DNA from: an uncultured Porphyromonadaceae bacterium
Lineage (GTDB): Bacteria > Bacteroidota > Bacteroidia > Bacteroidales > Muribaculaceae
Length of the DNA: 64,000 nt
Direction: 5' to 3'
Assembly (NCBI GenBank): GCA_947174235.1
Contig: CAMWID010000001.1
Location: 1-64,000 of the forward strand
In this document: one piece after another, positions 36,901-45,258 of the stretch
How positions within the stretch are numbered: position 1 is the first letter of the stretch
Layout of the letters: every line of letters begins with the position of its first letter
Notes under the pieces: model-generated
What the model saw: only the letters and a program-made list of their open reading frames with translations
Databases searched by the model: none
Told to the model about the DNA's origin: nothing
Translations under genes and position numbers: made by a program

Positions 36901-37509
36901 GGCAAGCGCCTCACGGTCGATAAGAGGAGCGAGATCATCCTGATCTATAGCCTCTATCTTCTGAATCTCATGAGAAGTACGGAAACCGTCAAAGAAATTT
37001 ACAAACGGGATGCGGCTCTTGATTGTAGAGAGATGAGCCACGGCTGCAAGATCCATTACCTCCTGCACGGAGCTTTCTGCAAGCATGGCGAAACCTGTCT
37101 GACGGCACGCCATCACGTCCTGGTGATCACCAAAGATGCTGAGCGCGTGTGAAGCGAGCGTACGGGCTGAAACATGGAAGACACAGGGAAGGAGCTCACC
37201 GGCGATCTTATACATGTTGGGAATCATCAGCAACAGACCCTGTGATGCCGTATAGGTAGTGGTGAGTGCGCCTGCCTGAAGTGAACCGTGAACGGCACCT
37301 GCAGCGCCCGCCTCGCTCTGCATCTCCTGCACGAGCACTGTCTCTCCAAAAATATTTTTCCTGCCTGCTGCCGACCAGTCATCGACATATTCTGCCATCG
37401 TTGACGACGGTGTGATCGGGTAGATAGCCGCAACTTCAGTAAACATGTAACTGATATGTGCAGCAGCCTGATTACCGTCGCAAGTCAGGAATTGCTTTGC
37501 TTTGCTCAT
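33922..37509 (-). CDS. nifJ: Pyruvate:ferredoxin (flavodoxin) oxidoreductase
   Basis: The product is 1195 residues and carries all domains in one chain: an N-terminal TPP-linked pyrimidine-binding domain, the gamma domain, a 2[4Fe-4S] ferredoxin region with CIQCNKCSFVCP and CLGCGNCVDVCPG (about residues 700-770), and the C-terminal TPP domain with GDGASYDIGFGG and a CSGCGETPY Fe-S ligand site. It oxidises pyruvate to acetyl-CoA and reduces ferredoxin in the cytosol, a central anaerobic step. It has a consensus promoter and a terminator of its own. Confidence 0.97.
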   Translation of the reverse strand: MSKAKQFLTCDGNQAAAHISYMFTEVAAIYPITPSSTMAEYVDDWSAAGRKNIFGETVLVQEMQSEAGAAGAVHGSLQAGALTTTYTASQGLLLMIPNMYKIAGELLPCVFHVSARTLASHALSIFGDHQDVMACRQTGFAMLAESSVQEVMDLAAVAHLSTIKSRIPFVNFFDGFRTSHEIQKIEAIDQDDLAPLIDREALADFRKRALNPDKPVARGMAENPDVFFQHREACNAYYDAVPEIVENYMKEVSKITGRNYGLFDYYGDPEAERVIIAMGSVSECIRETIDPLRAKGEKVGLVTVHLYRPFSAKHFLAAVPATAKRIAVLDRTKEPGANGEPLYLDVVECFAGKENAPVIVGGRYGLSSKDTTPSQILSVYENLSLPQPKHGFTVGIEDDLTFLSLPILPEISVGGKGMFQAKFFGLGADGTVGANKNSVKIIGDNTDKYCQAYFSYDSKKSGGFTCSHLRFGDEPIRSTYLVTTPNFVACHVQAYLHMYDVTRGLQPNGTFLLNTIWEGEELAKNLPNKVKKLFATNNITVYYINASKIAQEIGLGNRTNTILQSAFFRITEVIPVDLAIEQMKKFIVKSYGKKGENIVNMNYAAVDRGGEYKKLDVDPSWANLPDEETAKIDAPEFVTNVVLPINAQDGDLLPVSTFKNNADGTWPQETARYEKRGVAAFVPEWNPENCIQCNKCSFVCPHAAIRPFVLDEAEMQAAPFGEEHSIPAIGKMFPGMRFVQQVDVLDCLGCGNCVDVCPGKKGNKALAMVHEEGQLSEQANWDYCVKNVSSKSKLVDIKANVKNSQFSTPLFEFSGACSGCGETPYVKLITQLYGNHEIVANATGCSSIYSGSVPSTPYCTDENGNGPAWANSLFEDFCEFGLGMNIAYEKMRARLEDTCAKIAASDAPESFKAAAAAWLEVREDAALSREKGAAFLAEAEKGAEAGCEMSRQIVELAHYLPKRSHWIIGGDGASYDIGFGGLDHVIASGKNVNILVLDTEVYSNTGGQSSKSTPIAAIAKFAAAGKRIRKKDLGLIATTYGYVYVAQVAMGADNAQTLKAIREAEAYDGPSLIIAYSPCINHGLKSGMGRAQEEERKAVECGYWHLWRYNPALEAEGQNPFSLDSKEPDWSKFQDFLKGEVRFASLFKMQPEAAGELFQAAQDNARWRYNNYKRLSQQNWGQDPELSKTEEDLRK

Positions 37510-37598
37510 AGTTATAAACAGTTATTTAATGTTGAGATATTTTTGTCTAAATAATATAATGATGCTTAAAAATCGCGCTTTACAATCTTTAATACCTT

Positions 37599-37674
37599 GA
37601 ACGCTTGCTTTAAAATCTCTTTCAAGCATTCGTTACGGATTGCAAAGATAACGATTCTACGGCATTTTTTCAAA
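37599..37674 (-). promoter_or_regulatory. nifJ promoter and 5' leader hairpin
   Basis: TTTG (37674-37671) and TATCTTTG (37650-37643) are 20 bases apart on the minus strand. The predicted transcript starts near 37637 and almost at once forms a 9-pair hairpin (37631-37623 with 37607-37599, one G-U). About 90 bases of unstructured leader follow before the ATG. Confidence 0.65.
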
Positions 37675-37777
37675 TTTTAGTCTGATGTATTTAAAACATC
37701 ATACACTTTGCAACAATAAAACCCACCCATTCACCATTCATCACTTGAAATTAATAGCAATTTGACACCAATGGCTA

Positions 37778-39118
37778 TTATTCCAGAAGACTGATACGGC
37801 GCTTTTCCCTCTTCAGTTTTTTACCGGATACCGTCGCGAGCAAACCATTAACCGCATTTGCTCTGACAGCCACAATAGAATAATGGTCAAATACATTTAT
37901 CTTGCCTATGTCGCACGAGCCGAGACCACCTTCTTTGATTAAAAAACCTAAAATATCACCACGTGACACCTTTTCCCGTTTTCCTGCCGATATATAAAGA
38001 GAGACGTAATCTGATCTGAGGTTTGATCCGGTCGATCCGGATAGAGGCAAAGCATCGTCAAAAGACACAAATTCCCGCACTTCCTCTCCGGGACCTACCA
38101 ACACATAGACATCTCCCTCTTTATCCACTCGGGCGGTTCTGCCGTTCCTATGAGTATACGCCTCGCCGGTAAGAGGCTGATGATAATGTATGACTGAAGC
38201 CACTTTCTCTATATCAAGGCCGCGGGCGGCAAGATCAGTAGCCACAAGCACCGGACGGCTCCCGTTGTTGAAAAGGGCAAGGGCGGTTTCACGCTCGCGC
38301 TGGTCAAGCGCGCCATGATACAATACTGCGGAAACTTTCTTATTTTTCAGAAATTCAACTACCCTCTCTGCACTTTCCCGATGATTTACAAAGATTATAC
38401 TTTTCTGAAGACCCGTCCCGGCGTTGATTGTATGAAGAAGATTCAGAAGTGAGTCAAGTTTGTCTTTACCGTCTGAATCAACTCTATGCACTGTCATTCT
38501 GGAATGTAATTCGCGATTTTTGTCAAGAAAGTCCATTGTGACAGGAGATGTCAGATTCAGAAAATCCGGAAGCGTGTCGCAAGGGGTAGCGGATGTAAGG
38601 AGATAGCGGCTTACGTTTTTCATTCTTTTCACGATCTTCCCCATCTCTTCATCAAATCCTAATTCAAGGGATTTGTCAAACTCATCAAGCACAAGGATTC
38701 TCACAGGGAGGAGATCAATGTTTCTCCTTACAGCATGATCCAGAAGTCTGCCGGGGGTAGAGACCACGATATCAGGCACGACCTTGAGGCTGTTGACTTC
38801 ATCCTCCACATTATGACCGCCGTAAAGAGCTACAACCCTGAACTCGTGTGCCACTTCTTTCATAACTCCGGCGATCTGCACCACAAGTTCTCGCGACGGC
38901 GCTATGACCAAACACTGCACCCTTCCTGTCGAAGGTTTCAGCATCTTCATTACCGGCAATGTGAACGCGAGCGTCTTGCCGCTTCCCGTGGGCGACAACA
39001 AGATGATGTCGTGAGGTTCCGACGCCGACGCCATCATTTTCTTTTGCATTTCATTGAGTTCCTCTATGCCGAGCCTGTCTTTTACCGCAGGCAAAAATTC
39101 TTTTTCTCTCATCTCCAA
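37778..39118 (-). CDS. DbpA-like DEAD-box RNA helicase
   Basis: The product is 446 residues. The helicase core has the Q-motif region near residue 15-30, LSPTGSGKT as motif I, VLDEFDKS as motif II (DEFD in place of DEAD), TSATP as motif III and HRNGRTAR as motif VI. A C-terminal domain (about residues 370-446, with SRGDILGFLIKEGGLG and INVFDHYSIVAV) is the DbpA RNA-binding domain, known in E. coli to bind hairpin 92 of 23S rRNA. A role in 50S ribosome assembly is inferred. Confidence 0.9.
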   Translation of the reverse strand: MEMREKEFLPAVKDRLGIEELNEMQKKMMASASEPHDIILLSPTGSGKTLAFTLPVMKMLKPSTGRVQCLVIAPSRELVVQIAGVMKEVAHEFRVVALYGGHNVEDEVNSLKVVPDIVVSTPGRLLDHAVRRNIDLLPVRILVLDEFDKSLELGFDEEMGKIVKRMKNVSRYLLTSATPCDTLPDFLNLTSPVTMDFLDKNRELHSRMTVHRVDSDGKDKLDSLLNLLHTINAGTGLQKSIIFVNHRESAERVVEFLKNKKVSAVLYHGALDQRERETALALFNNGSRPVLVATDLAARGLDIEKVASVIHYHQPLTGEAYTHRNGRTARVDKEGDVYVLVGPGEEVREFVSFDDALPLSGSTGSNLRSDYVSLYISAGKREKVSRGDILGFLIKEGGLGSCDIGKINVFDHYSIVAVRANAVNGLLATVSGKKLKREKRRISLLE

Positions 39119-39292
39119 TATTTATTCTCCGGACATGTTCGATATTCCGGATTGACACGGTGTCATAAGCGGCTGCAAGAAATCCATGATTCAAGTGCTA
39201 ATCCACAACCGGATGTCACGACACCTAAAAATATAACAATCAAGACCTCAACCTCATTACAGATTTGACATTACTTAAGAATCTTTATCGTA

Positions 39293-41455
39293 TTATGAAA
39301 TCTGCGACCAGTCTACTGTCTTGGAAAATCTCAACCTCAGCTCACCCGCAAGCACCGGAACGGTCTCGCGCCGAACAATTATCGGTGCCGGATCTCCCGG
39401 ACCGGGAAGAGTGGCGCTGCAACCCGGCGCCAACAAGGAAGGCGTACCCCTGAGAACTGCAAGCGCCGCCTCCCGCGCCCTCGTAAGGATCTGTCCGTCT
39501 TTTGTAAGATCGGCTACCTTAAGGTTGAATGCAATACCGCTCTGCTGCGTCCCTTCCATATCGCCGGGTCCCCGGATCTTCATGTCTGCTTCCGAAATAA
39601 GAAACCCGTCGGTGGTCTCTGTCATTATAGACAACCGCTTTTTCGTATCCGCGCCTGACTTGACCTTGCCCATCAGCACACAATAGCTCTGGTCTGCGCC
39701 TCTGCCCACTCTTCCTCTCAGCTGGTGAAGCTGCGACAACCCGAAACGTTCCGCGTTCTCAATGATCATGACTGAAGCGTTAGGCACATTGACACCGACC
39801 TCTATCACTGTGGTCGCCACCATTATCCTCGCCTCCCCCTTGACAAAAAGATTCATCTGATAGTCTTTCGCCTCCGGTTTCATCTTCCCGTGGACAAAGC
39901 ACACCCGATAGCCGTGGAACGTGTCGCATGTGCGACGATACCCCTCCTCCAGACTCTTTAATTCCAACTTTTCATTTTCCGAAATCAACGGATATACAAT
40001 ATAAATCTGCCTCCCTTCCCTGAGCTGGCTATAGATCAGACGGTCTACCTCCAGCCGGTTCGAATCGTAACGGAGAAGCGTCGTGATCGGTTTTCTGCCG
40101 GGAGGAAGTTCGTCTATGACAGAGACATCAAGATCTCCGTAAACCGTCATAGCCAATGTTCGCGGAATCGGCGTGGCGGTCATTACCAGAACATGCGGCA
40201 CCCTTTCATCCTTATGCCACAGTTTCCCCCGCTGTGCGACTCCGAATCTGTGCTGCTCGTCAATTACCGTAAGTCCCAACAGATTGAACCGTACGTTGTC
40301 TTCTATCAAGGCATGAGTACCTACTATTATATCAATATCTCCGGATTGCAGTCCTTCATGAATCTCCCGTCTGGCTGCCGCCCGGGTGCTGCCGGTCAGA
40401 AGAGCCACCCTTACACCTATCGGTTCAGCCCATTGCTTTATCGAAGCATAGTGCTGCTGCGCCAATATTTCAGTAGGCGCCATCATCGCTGCCTGACATC
40501 CGTTGTCTACCGCCATGAGCATCGACATGAACGCCACCATCGTCTTTCCCGACCCTACATCTCCCTGAAGCAGACGGTTCATCTGTCTCCCCGTCTTCAT
40601 GTCAGCCCTTATTTCCTTAAGCACCCTTTTCTGAGCGCCTGTAAGCTGGAACGGGAGCACGTTGTAATAAAATCCGTTGAACTTCTCCCCTATCTTGGAA
40701 AACACATATCCCGGATTCTTAGAACCGCGCTCCATCGAATAACGCAAGATATGCGCCTCCACATAAAAAAGCTCTTCAAACTTCATCCTCTCGGTGGCTT
40801 TTTGCAGTTTCTGCGCGTTATCCGGAAAATGCATCTGGCGCAACGCCTCTTTAAGAGGCATGAGGTTATAACGCGCCACAACCTCCTCAGGCAATATTTC
40901 CGGCAATGTGGAGAATCCTTTGTGGGATATGACATTTGCGACAAGGGTCTGAAGCAGTCTTGTGGAATATCCTTTCTTTCGCATGGTCTCGGTCAGGGAA
41001 TATACACCCCGGAAACCTGTGGGCGGCTTTGCCGGATCATACTCCTCTACTTCCGGATGGGCTATGGAGTAGGCGTTGCGGAAAAAATTTGGTTTACCGA
41101 AGATCACATATTCCACTCCGGGCTTATAGGCGGTGGAAAATGTTTTGATTCTGGAAAACCATACAGTCTCCATCATCCTCCTTCCGTCTGTAAATATTCC
41201 TATCAGTCTCTGTCTCGCCCCTTCCCCCTCGACCGTGAAACTGACGAACCTCCCTTTGATCTGCAACGCGGGCAGATCGCTTCCCTGCAGTTCCCCTATG
41301 GAATAAAAACGGCTACGGTCTATATGGCGGTAGGGGAAATAATACAGGAGGTCCCGGAACGTGGCTATACCCAGTTCCGATGCAAGAACCTTGGAACGGG
41401 ATTCCCCCACCCCTTTCAGAAATTTTATATCCGTGTCAAGAAACTGCGTCATCAC
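39293..41455 (-). CDS. recG: ATP-dependent DNA helicase RecG
   Basis: The product is 720 residues. The N-terminal wedge/OB domain begins near KFLKGVGESRSKVL and covers about residues 1-250. The helicase core carries GDVGSGKT (about residue 300), DEQHRFGV, MTATPIPRTLA and RGRVGRGADQSYC. RecG remodels stalled replication forks and recombination intermediates. The long rightward ORF at 40193-41479 on the opposite strand is a shadow of this gene. The ispD stop lies 42 bases upstream of its start, so ispD-recG are likely cotranscribed. Confidence 0.96.
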   Translation of the reverse strand: MMTQFLDTDIKFLKGVGESRSKVLASELGIATFRDLLYYFPYRHIDRSRFYSIGELQGSDLPALQIKGRFVSFTVEGEGARQRLIGIFTDGRRMMETVWFSRIKTFSTAYKPGVEYVIFGKPNFFRNAYSIAHPEVEEYDPAKPPTGFRGVYSLTETMRKKGYSTRLLQTLVANVISHKGFSTLPEILPEEVVARYNLMPLKEALRQMHFPDNAQKLQKATERMKFEELFYVEAHILRYSMERGSKNPGYVFSKIGEKFNGFYYNVLPFQLTGAQKRVLKEIRADMKTGRQMNRLLQGDVGSGKTMVAFMSMLMAVDNGCQAAMMAPTEILAQQHYASIKQWAEPIGVRVALLTGSTRAAARREIHEGLQSGDIDIIVGTHALIEDNVRFNLLGLTVIDEQHRFGVAQRGKLWHKDERVPHVLVMTATPIPRTLAMTVYGDLDVSVIDELPPGRKPITTLLRYDSNRLEVDRLIYSQLREGRQIYIVYPLISENEKLELKSLEEGYRRTCDTFHGYRVCFVHGKMKPEAKDYQMNLFVKGEARIMVATTVIEVGVNVPNASVMIIENAERFGLSQLHQLRGRVGRGADQSYCVLMGKVKSGADTKKRLSIMTETTDGFLISEADMKIRGPGDMEGTQQSGIAFNLKVADLTKDGQILTRAREAALAVLRGTPSLLAPGCSATLPGPGDPAPIIVRRETVPVLAGELRLRFSKTVDWSQIS

Positions 41456-41497
41456 ATATACCTAAAGATTCTGGTGTAATTTCACGCCGAAAACATA

Positions 41498-42193
41498 TCA
41501 ACCTCTTGAGGAAAGCCTCAACGAAGCTATCTCGAGATCTCCGGGATTGGTGACCTTCATATTTTCGGGACTGCCCTCGAATATAGCCGTGGTCCATCCG
41601 GCGGCTTCGGTGGCAGAGGCATCATCTGTAAATATCTTGCCGGGCATACTCCCATATGCCCCTTTCAGCACCGAAGATCTGAAAACCTGTGGTGTCTGTA
41701 CAGCCAGATATTCCGCCCGGTCGACAGCAACACTGCCCGCTTCCGTAATCTTTCTCAAAGAGTCAGTCACCGGTATAGCCGGCACCGCCGCCCCGAACTT
41801 CTCTCCTGCCTCCCATCCCCGTCGGATCAGGTCAAGCGGGACAAGCGGACGCGCCGCGTCATGCACCGCGATGAGAGCGTCATCAGGATCGTCTATCTCC
41901 GCGATCCCATTCACTACAGATTCCGTCCGTGAACCGCCTCCCCCGACAACCTTATGCGGTATGCGCGACTCTTCCGGGAGCGACAAATGAAGATCGTTCC
42001 ATTCTTTTATATAATCCGGATGCACCACGAGTATTATCTCTGTTGCCGGATCTGAATCTTTAAACGCTTTCATCGACCACCAGATCACAGGCATGCCGTT
42101 AAGATTCCGGAACTGCTTTGGCAGACCTCTCCCGAGACGTGAACCGGTGCCACCGGCGACTATGACTGCATATTTCTTTTTATCAGCACCCAT
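41498..42193 (-). CDS. ispD: 2-C-methyl-D-erythritol 4-phosphate cytidylyltransferase
   Basis: The product is 231 residues from ATG 42193. The track start at 42244 lies within the fabG terminator hairpin and adds 17 unconserved residues. IspD makes CDP-ME in the MEP isoprenoid pathway. Signatures are VIVAGGTGSRLGRGLPKQF at the N-terminus, and VHDAARPLVPLDLI and QTPQVFRSSVL further on. No ispF is adjacent. It is followed directly by recG. Confidence 0.95.
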   Translation of the reverse strand: MGADKKKYAVIVAGGTGSRLGRGLPKQFRNLNGMPVIWWSMKAFKDSDPATEIILVVHPDYIKEWNDLHLSLPEESRIPHKVVGGGGSRTESVVNGIAEIDDPDDALIAVHDAARPLVPLDLIRRGWEAGEKFGAAVPAIPVTDSLRKITEAGSVAVDRAEYLAVQTPQVFRSSVLKGAYGSMPGKIFTDDASATEAAGWTTAIFEGSPENMKVTNPGDLEIASLRLSSRG

Positions 42194-42216
42194 CTTTGCA
42201 TCTGTTTGAAATCTGA

Positions 42217-42259
42217 ATAAAAAGCATAAGGCACCGTCAATCATGACCGGCGCCTTATG
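42217..42259 (-). terminator. Terminator after fabG
   Basis: Read leftward, CATAAGGC (42259-42252) pairs with GCCTTATG (42232-42225) plus partial inner pairing, and TTTTT follows. It isolates the fabG cluster from ispD-recG. Confidence 0.75.
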
Positions 42260-42278
42260 TCTGGTATCATATGTGTCA

Positions 42279-43025
42279 TCACATGTTCATGCCACCGTCT
42301 ACCTGGATCACCTGACCGGAGACATAGCTTGAAAGATCAGAGGCAAGGAAAGTTGCCACGTCAGCGATATCTTCAGGTTTACCGCCACGGCGCAGAGGAA
42401 TCTTCTTGCACCATTCTTCACGCACGCTGTCGGGAAGGGCGGCTGTCATTGCGGTTTCGATAAAACCGGGGGCTATAGCGTTCGCACGTATGCCGCGAGA
42501 GCCGACTTCCTGCGCTATACTCTTTGCAAGAGCGATAAGACCCGCCTTGGAGGCTGCGTAATTCGCCTGCCCGGCGTTTCCATGGACACCTACGACAGAT
42601 GCCATATTGATGATCGAGCCGGAACGCTGACGCATCATTATGGGGAGCACGGCATGGATAAAGTTGAATGCCGATTTAAGGTTCACTGCTATCACGGCAT
42701 CCCACTGAGCCTCAGTCATACGCATCATGAGACCGTCTTTGGTTATACCTGCGTTATTGACAAGTACATCGATACTGCCGAAATCCTCCTTCACCTGGTT
42801 GACCACCTTTTCAGTCTCGGCATAGTCTGCCGCATTTGAGGCATATGCCTTGCATTCCACGCCAAAAGCCTTGATCTCCTCTTCAGTTTTCTTTCCGTTC
42901 TCATCGATCACAAGGTCTGTAAAAGCGATGTTGGCGCCTTCCTGCGCGAATTTGATAGCGATAGCCTTACCTATGCCGCGGGCGGCTCCGGTGATAAGGG
43001 CGGTTTTTCCTTCAAGCAATTTCAT
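42279..43025 (-). CDS. fabG: 3-oxoacyl-ACP reductase
   Basis: The product is 248 residues, a short-chain dehydrogenase. It has the NAD(P)-binding TGAARGIGKAIA near residues 12-23, NNAGITKDG near 90, the catalytic Ser in INMASVVG and Tyr/Lys in YAASKAG, and a C-terminal VDGGMNM. It reduces beta-ketoacyl-ACP in fatty acid synthesis. It follows a FabH-like synthase, with a TetR regulator further upstream, all leftward. This suggests a dedicated acyl-chain module rather than the main fab cluster. Confidence 0.92.
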   Translation of the reverse strand: MKLLEGKTALITGAARGIGKAIAIKFAQEGANIAFTDLVIDENGKKTEEEIKAFGVECKAYASNAADYAETEKVVNQVKEDFGSIDVLVNNAGITKDGLMMRMTEAQWDAVIAVNLKSAFNFIHAVLPIMMRQRSGSIINMASVVGVHGNAGQANYAASKAGLIALAKSIAQEVGSRGIRANAIAPGFIETAMTAALPDSVREEWCKKIPLRRGGKPEDIADVATFLASDLSSYVSGQVIQVDGGMNM

Positions 43026-43163
43026 TATTATTGTGTTTTAATTTTTAAACAGTCATATTGTCAACGAAACTGATTCCGCTGATTTTGCCCGACTGCTTAT
43101 TAGTTCATGTTTTTGAGGAGAGTTATTACGACAAGCGGTGCCGGTCACACAGCGTGTATTCTC

Positions 43164-44108
43164 TCAGAATTTCACTATGAAACAGCCGCATGAATATCCT
43201 CCTCCGAAAACCATCAGCGCGGCTTTGTCACCTTTCTTGAATTTATCAAGATTCTGAGTGAGCACAAGGGCGGCGGAAGCCGAGCCGGTATTGCCGAGGG
43301 TTTCTATGTTGTTTAGGAAATCGTCTATCGGTTTGTCAAGCTGATGTGCCACCTGCGCCACAATACGCCTGTTTGCCTGATGACATATCAGTTTGCTGAG
43401 ATCCTCTATCTTAAGTCCTGTGTGACTGAGAGAATTTTTCAATGCGTATATCATATACTTGCAGGCATGCACAAACACGTCCCTGCCGTCGGGCATCATG
43501 ATGCCTTCTTCTTTTGGACGCAGCTTGACACCCTCCGGACCCTTCCCGACGTTGCCAAGGCCTTCAGTAAAGATATCAAGGATCTCAATATCCGTGTCTG
43601 CCTCTTTTTCCTTGCTGACGAAAAAAGCGACGGCGGCGTCTCCCCAAAGATGTCCCGCCTTCGGATCATGTTCGTTGCTGTAATAAGTGTTGTGCTCAGG
43701 GCATATGAGAAGGGCTCGTTTCGCTTTCCCTGCGGCGAAATAACCCTCTATCACCTCAAGACCGTTTATGAAAGACGAGCACGCGGCAGACACATAGACC
43801 GCCTTGGCACCGGAAATGTCATAATGCTGTTGCGCGATATGAGCCGGGGTAGCCACCGTATCATATATCGAGTAGCAGGCAGCCACAATGAGATCCACAT
43901 CCTTTATGTCGTAAGGCAGATTCTTCAAGGCATCCTCTATTGCCGCGAGAGCCATTGAATCGGATCCCTCCCCCGGAGCTGCCTTAGACCGGCTCGTGAT
44001 GCCTGTTCGCTGTAGAATCCATCCCGGCTCAAGACCGTTGAGATTCTCGAAATAATCGTTTGTTATTCTTTCTGAGGGCACATAGTTGCCCATGGAATTT
44101 ATATACAT
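43164..44108 (-). CDS. FabH-like 3-oxoacyl-ACP synthase III
   Basis: The product is 314 residues of the thiolase fold. The catalytic triad is visible: Cys in VSAACSSF (near residue 112), His in ICHQANRRI (near 241) and Asn in ETLGNTGSAS (near 271). FabH starts fatty acid chains from acyl-CoA and malonyl-ACP. The sequence departs from housekeeping FabH in places (YINSMGNYVPSERITND, AACYSIYDTVATP), so a special primer or a related condensing role is possible. The 138-base gap to fabG has no clear promoter. Confidence 0.88.
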   Translation of the reverse strand: MYINSMGNYVPSERITNDYFENLNGLEPGWILQRTGITSRSKAAPGEGSDSMALAAIEDALKNLPYDIKDVDLIVAACYSIYDTVATPAHIAQQHYDISGAKAVYVSAACSSFINGLEVIEGYFAAGKAKRALLICPEHNTYYSNEHDPKAGHLWGDAAVAFFVSKEKEADTDIEILDIFTEGLGNVGKGPEGVKLRPKEEGIMMPDGRDVFVHACKYMIYALKNSLSHTGLKIEDLSKLICHQANRRIVAQVAHQLDKPIDDFLNNIETLGNTGSASAALVLTQNLDKFKKGDKAALMVFGGGYSCGCFIVKF

Positions 44109-44194
44109 ATGTTGAATTTTTCTTTTTAGAAGTCTGGGTTATTTTTTTATTGTCGCATCAGCAGGAAAGTATCAGCCGCAATGTCCGGCGCAAC

Positions 44195-44779
44195 CTACCT
44201 CCGCCGTATTCCGTTCAGGATAAGATCCGCCACATAACGTTTAAGCAAGACCTTGTCGATACCTTCATCGGAAAGGTTGTCACGGATATACGGCACGTCA
44301 AGACCGTGGATCGCCTGGGTTATGATCACCGACATATGGTTGAGGTTGGGAATATCAAACACTCCCTGCTCCACCCCTTCCTGAAGGATGTCGCGCAACA
44401 TGGCGGTCTCTTTGCGCGTGATGATCTTTCTCGCCCTGTCTACCTTCCTGACATCCCTGAAAAATCCGGCACGCAATGACCCGTTGCGCGAGACAATCTC
44501 CTTCATTGTCTCGAAACGGCACTCCACATATTCCATCAGCTTCTCCTCGGGAGACGATTGCCTCGCCACTATGTGGCGCAGACGGCTGAGCAACTGATCT
44601 GTCTCACTCTCTATGACGGCATTGAAAATGTCGCGCTTGCTCTTGAAATAGGTATAGATGGTGCGCCTCCCCTTGTCGGAAGCGGAGGCTATATCATTCA
44701 TAGTGGTGTTTTCAACCCCCTTGCGGGCAAACAGCTGACGTGCCACCTCTATAAACTTGTCTCTGGTTTTCATCACCAT
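44195..44779 (-). CDS. TetR/AcrR-family transcriptional regulator
   Basis: The product is 194 residues. The N-terminal helix-turn-helix is typical: FIEVARQLFARKGVENTTMNDIASASDKGRRTIYTYFKSKRDIFNAV (quoted here only as the region of residues 8-53). The ligand-binding C-terminal half is all helical and unassigned. It lies 86 bases upstream of the FabH-like gene and reads in the same direction, so it probably controls the fabH-like/fabG pair and itself, perhaps in response to an acyl ligand. FadR/FabR-type regulators are TetR proteins, but the ligand here is unknown. Confidence 0.88.
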   Translation of the reverse strand: MVMKTRDKFIEVARQLFARKGVENTTMNDIASASDKGRRTIYTYFKSKRDIFNAVIESETDQLLSRLRHIVARQSSPEEKLMEYVECRFETMKEIVSRNGSLRAGFFRDVRKVDRARKIITRKETAMLRDILQEGVEQGVFDIPNLNHMSVIITQAIHGLDVPYIRDNLSDEGIDKVLLKRYVADLILNGIRRR

Positions 44780-44871
44780 ATTTTCGGGAGTTTAAGAGTT
44801 AGACATGCTCCATTATATCTAAAAACGGCAGTACGGACAAATGCCGATTGCACACTTTTTAAATTATTGAG

Positions 44872-44900
44872 CAAATTTACTATTTTTTTTTGACTTCAAA
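44872..44900 (-). promoter_or_regulatory. Promoter of the tetR-fabH-like-fabG cluster
   Basis: TTTG (44900-44897) and TAAATTTG (44879-44872) on the minus strand, spacer 17, slightly short. Apart from this and the tRNA promoter, the 44780-45084 stretch shows no gene. Confidence 0.55.
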
Positions 44901-45037
44901 GCCATTTTCAGCAACATTTTTCTTTTATGCAATTCATTGGCATAAAAGATCCCATACAGAAAGCACCCCCTAAACTCATATCCTACTGCCACTTATCTTC
45001 TGTTTTATATTTTTTAACATATTTATATGGCTAAAAA

Positions 45038-45069
45038 TTTTGTCAGTTTCAAAAATAGACGTAACTTTG
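45038..45069 (+). promoter_or_regulatory. Promoter of the initiator tRNA
   Basis: TTTTG ending at 45042 and TAACTTTG at 45062-45069, spacer 19 bases, a full consensus match 15 bases before the tRNA. Confidence 0.88.
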
Positions 45070-45084
45070 CACTCGAAATCACAC

Positions 45085-45159
<75 letters not shown>

Positions 45160-45161
45160 AC

Positions 45162-45196
45162 AAAGCCGGTTCCTTTGGAATCGGCTTTTTCTTTTT
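45162..45196 (+). terminator. Terminator of the initiator tRNA transcript
   Basis: AAAGCCGGTTCC pairs with GGAATCGGCTTT (one G-U) around a TTT loop and is followed by TTCTTTTT. Confidence 0.92.
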
Positions 45197-45258
45197 AACG
45201 ACTTCTTTCCGATTCATAAAGAGGAAAATGGAGCCCATAATTATCTAATCTACAAGCA

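Noticed and set aside
36595-37152. 185-codon rightward ORF
   Set aside because: It is antisense to nifJ, with no recognisable domain.
37683-37701. Inverted repeat TGATGT/ACATCA between dbpA-like and nifJ genes
   Set aside because: Only six pairs with an AT-rich loop and no T tract, too weak to call a site.
40193-41479. 428-codon rightward ORF
   Set aside because: It is wholly antisense to recG, which has all helicase motifs. Its translation is rich in Arg, His, Ser and Tyr without any domain.
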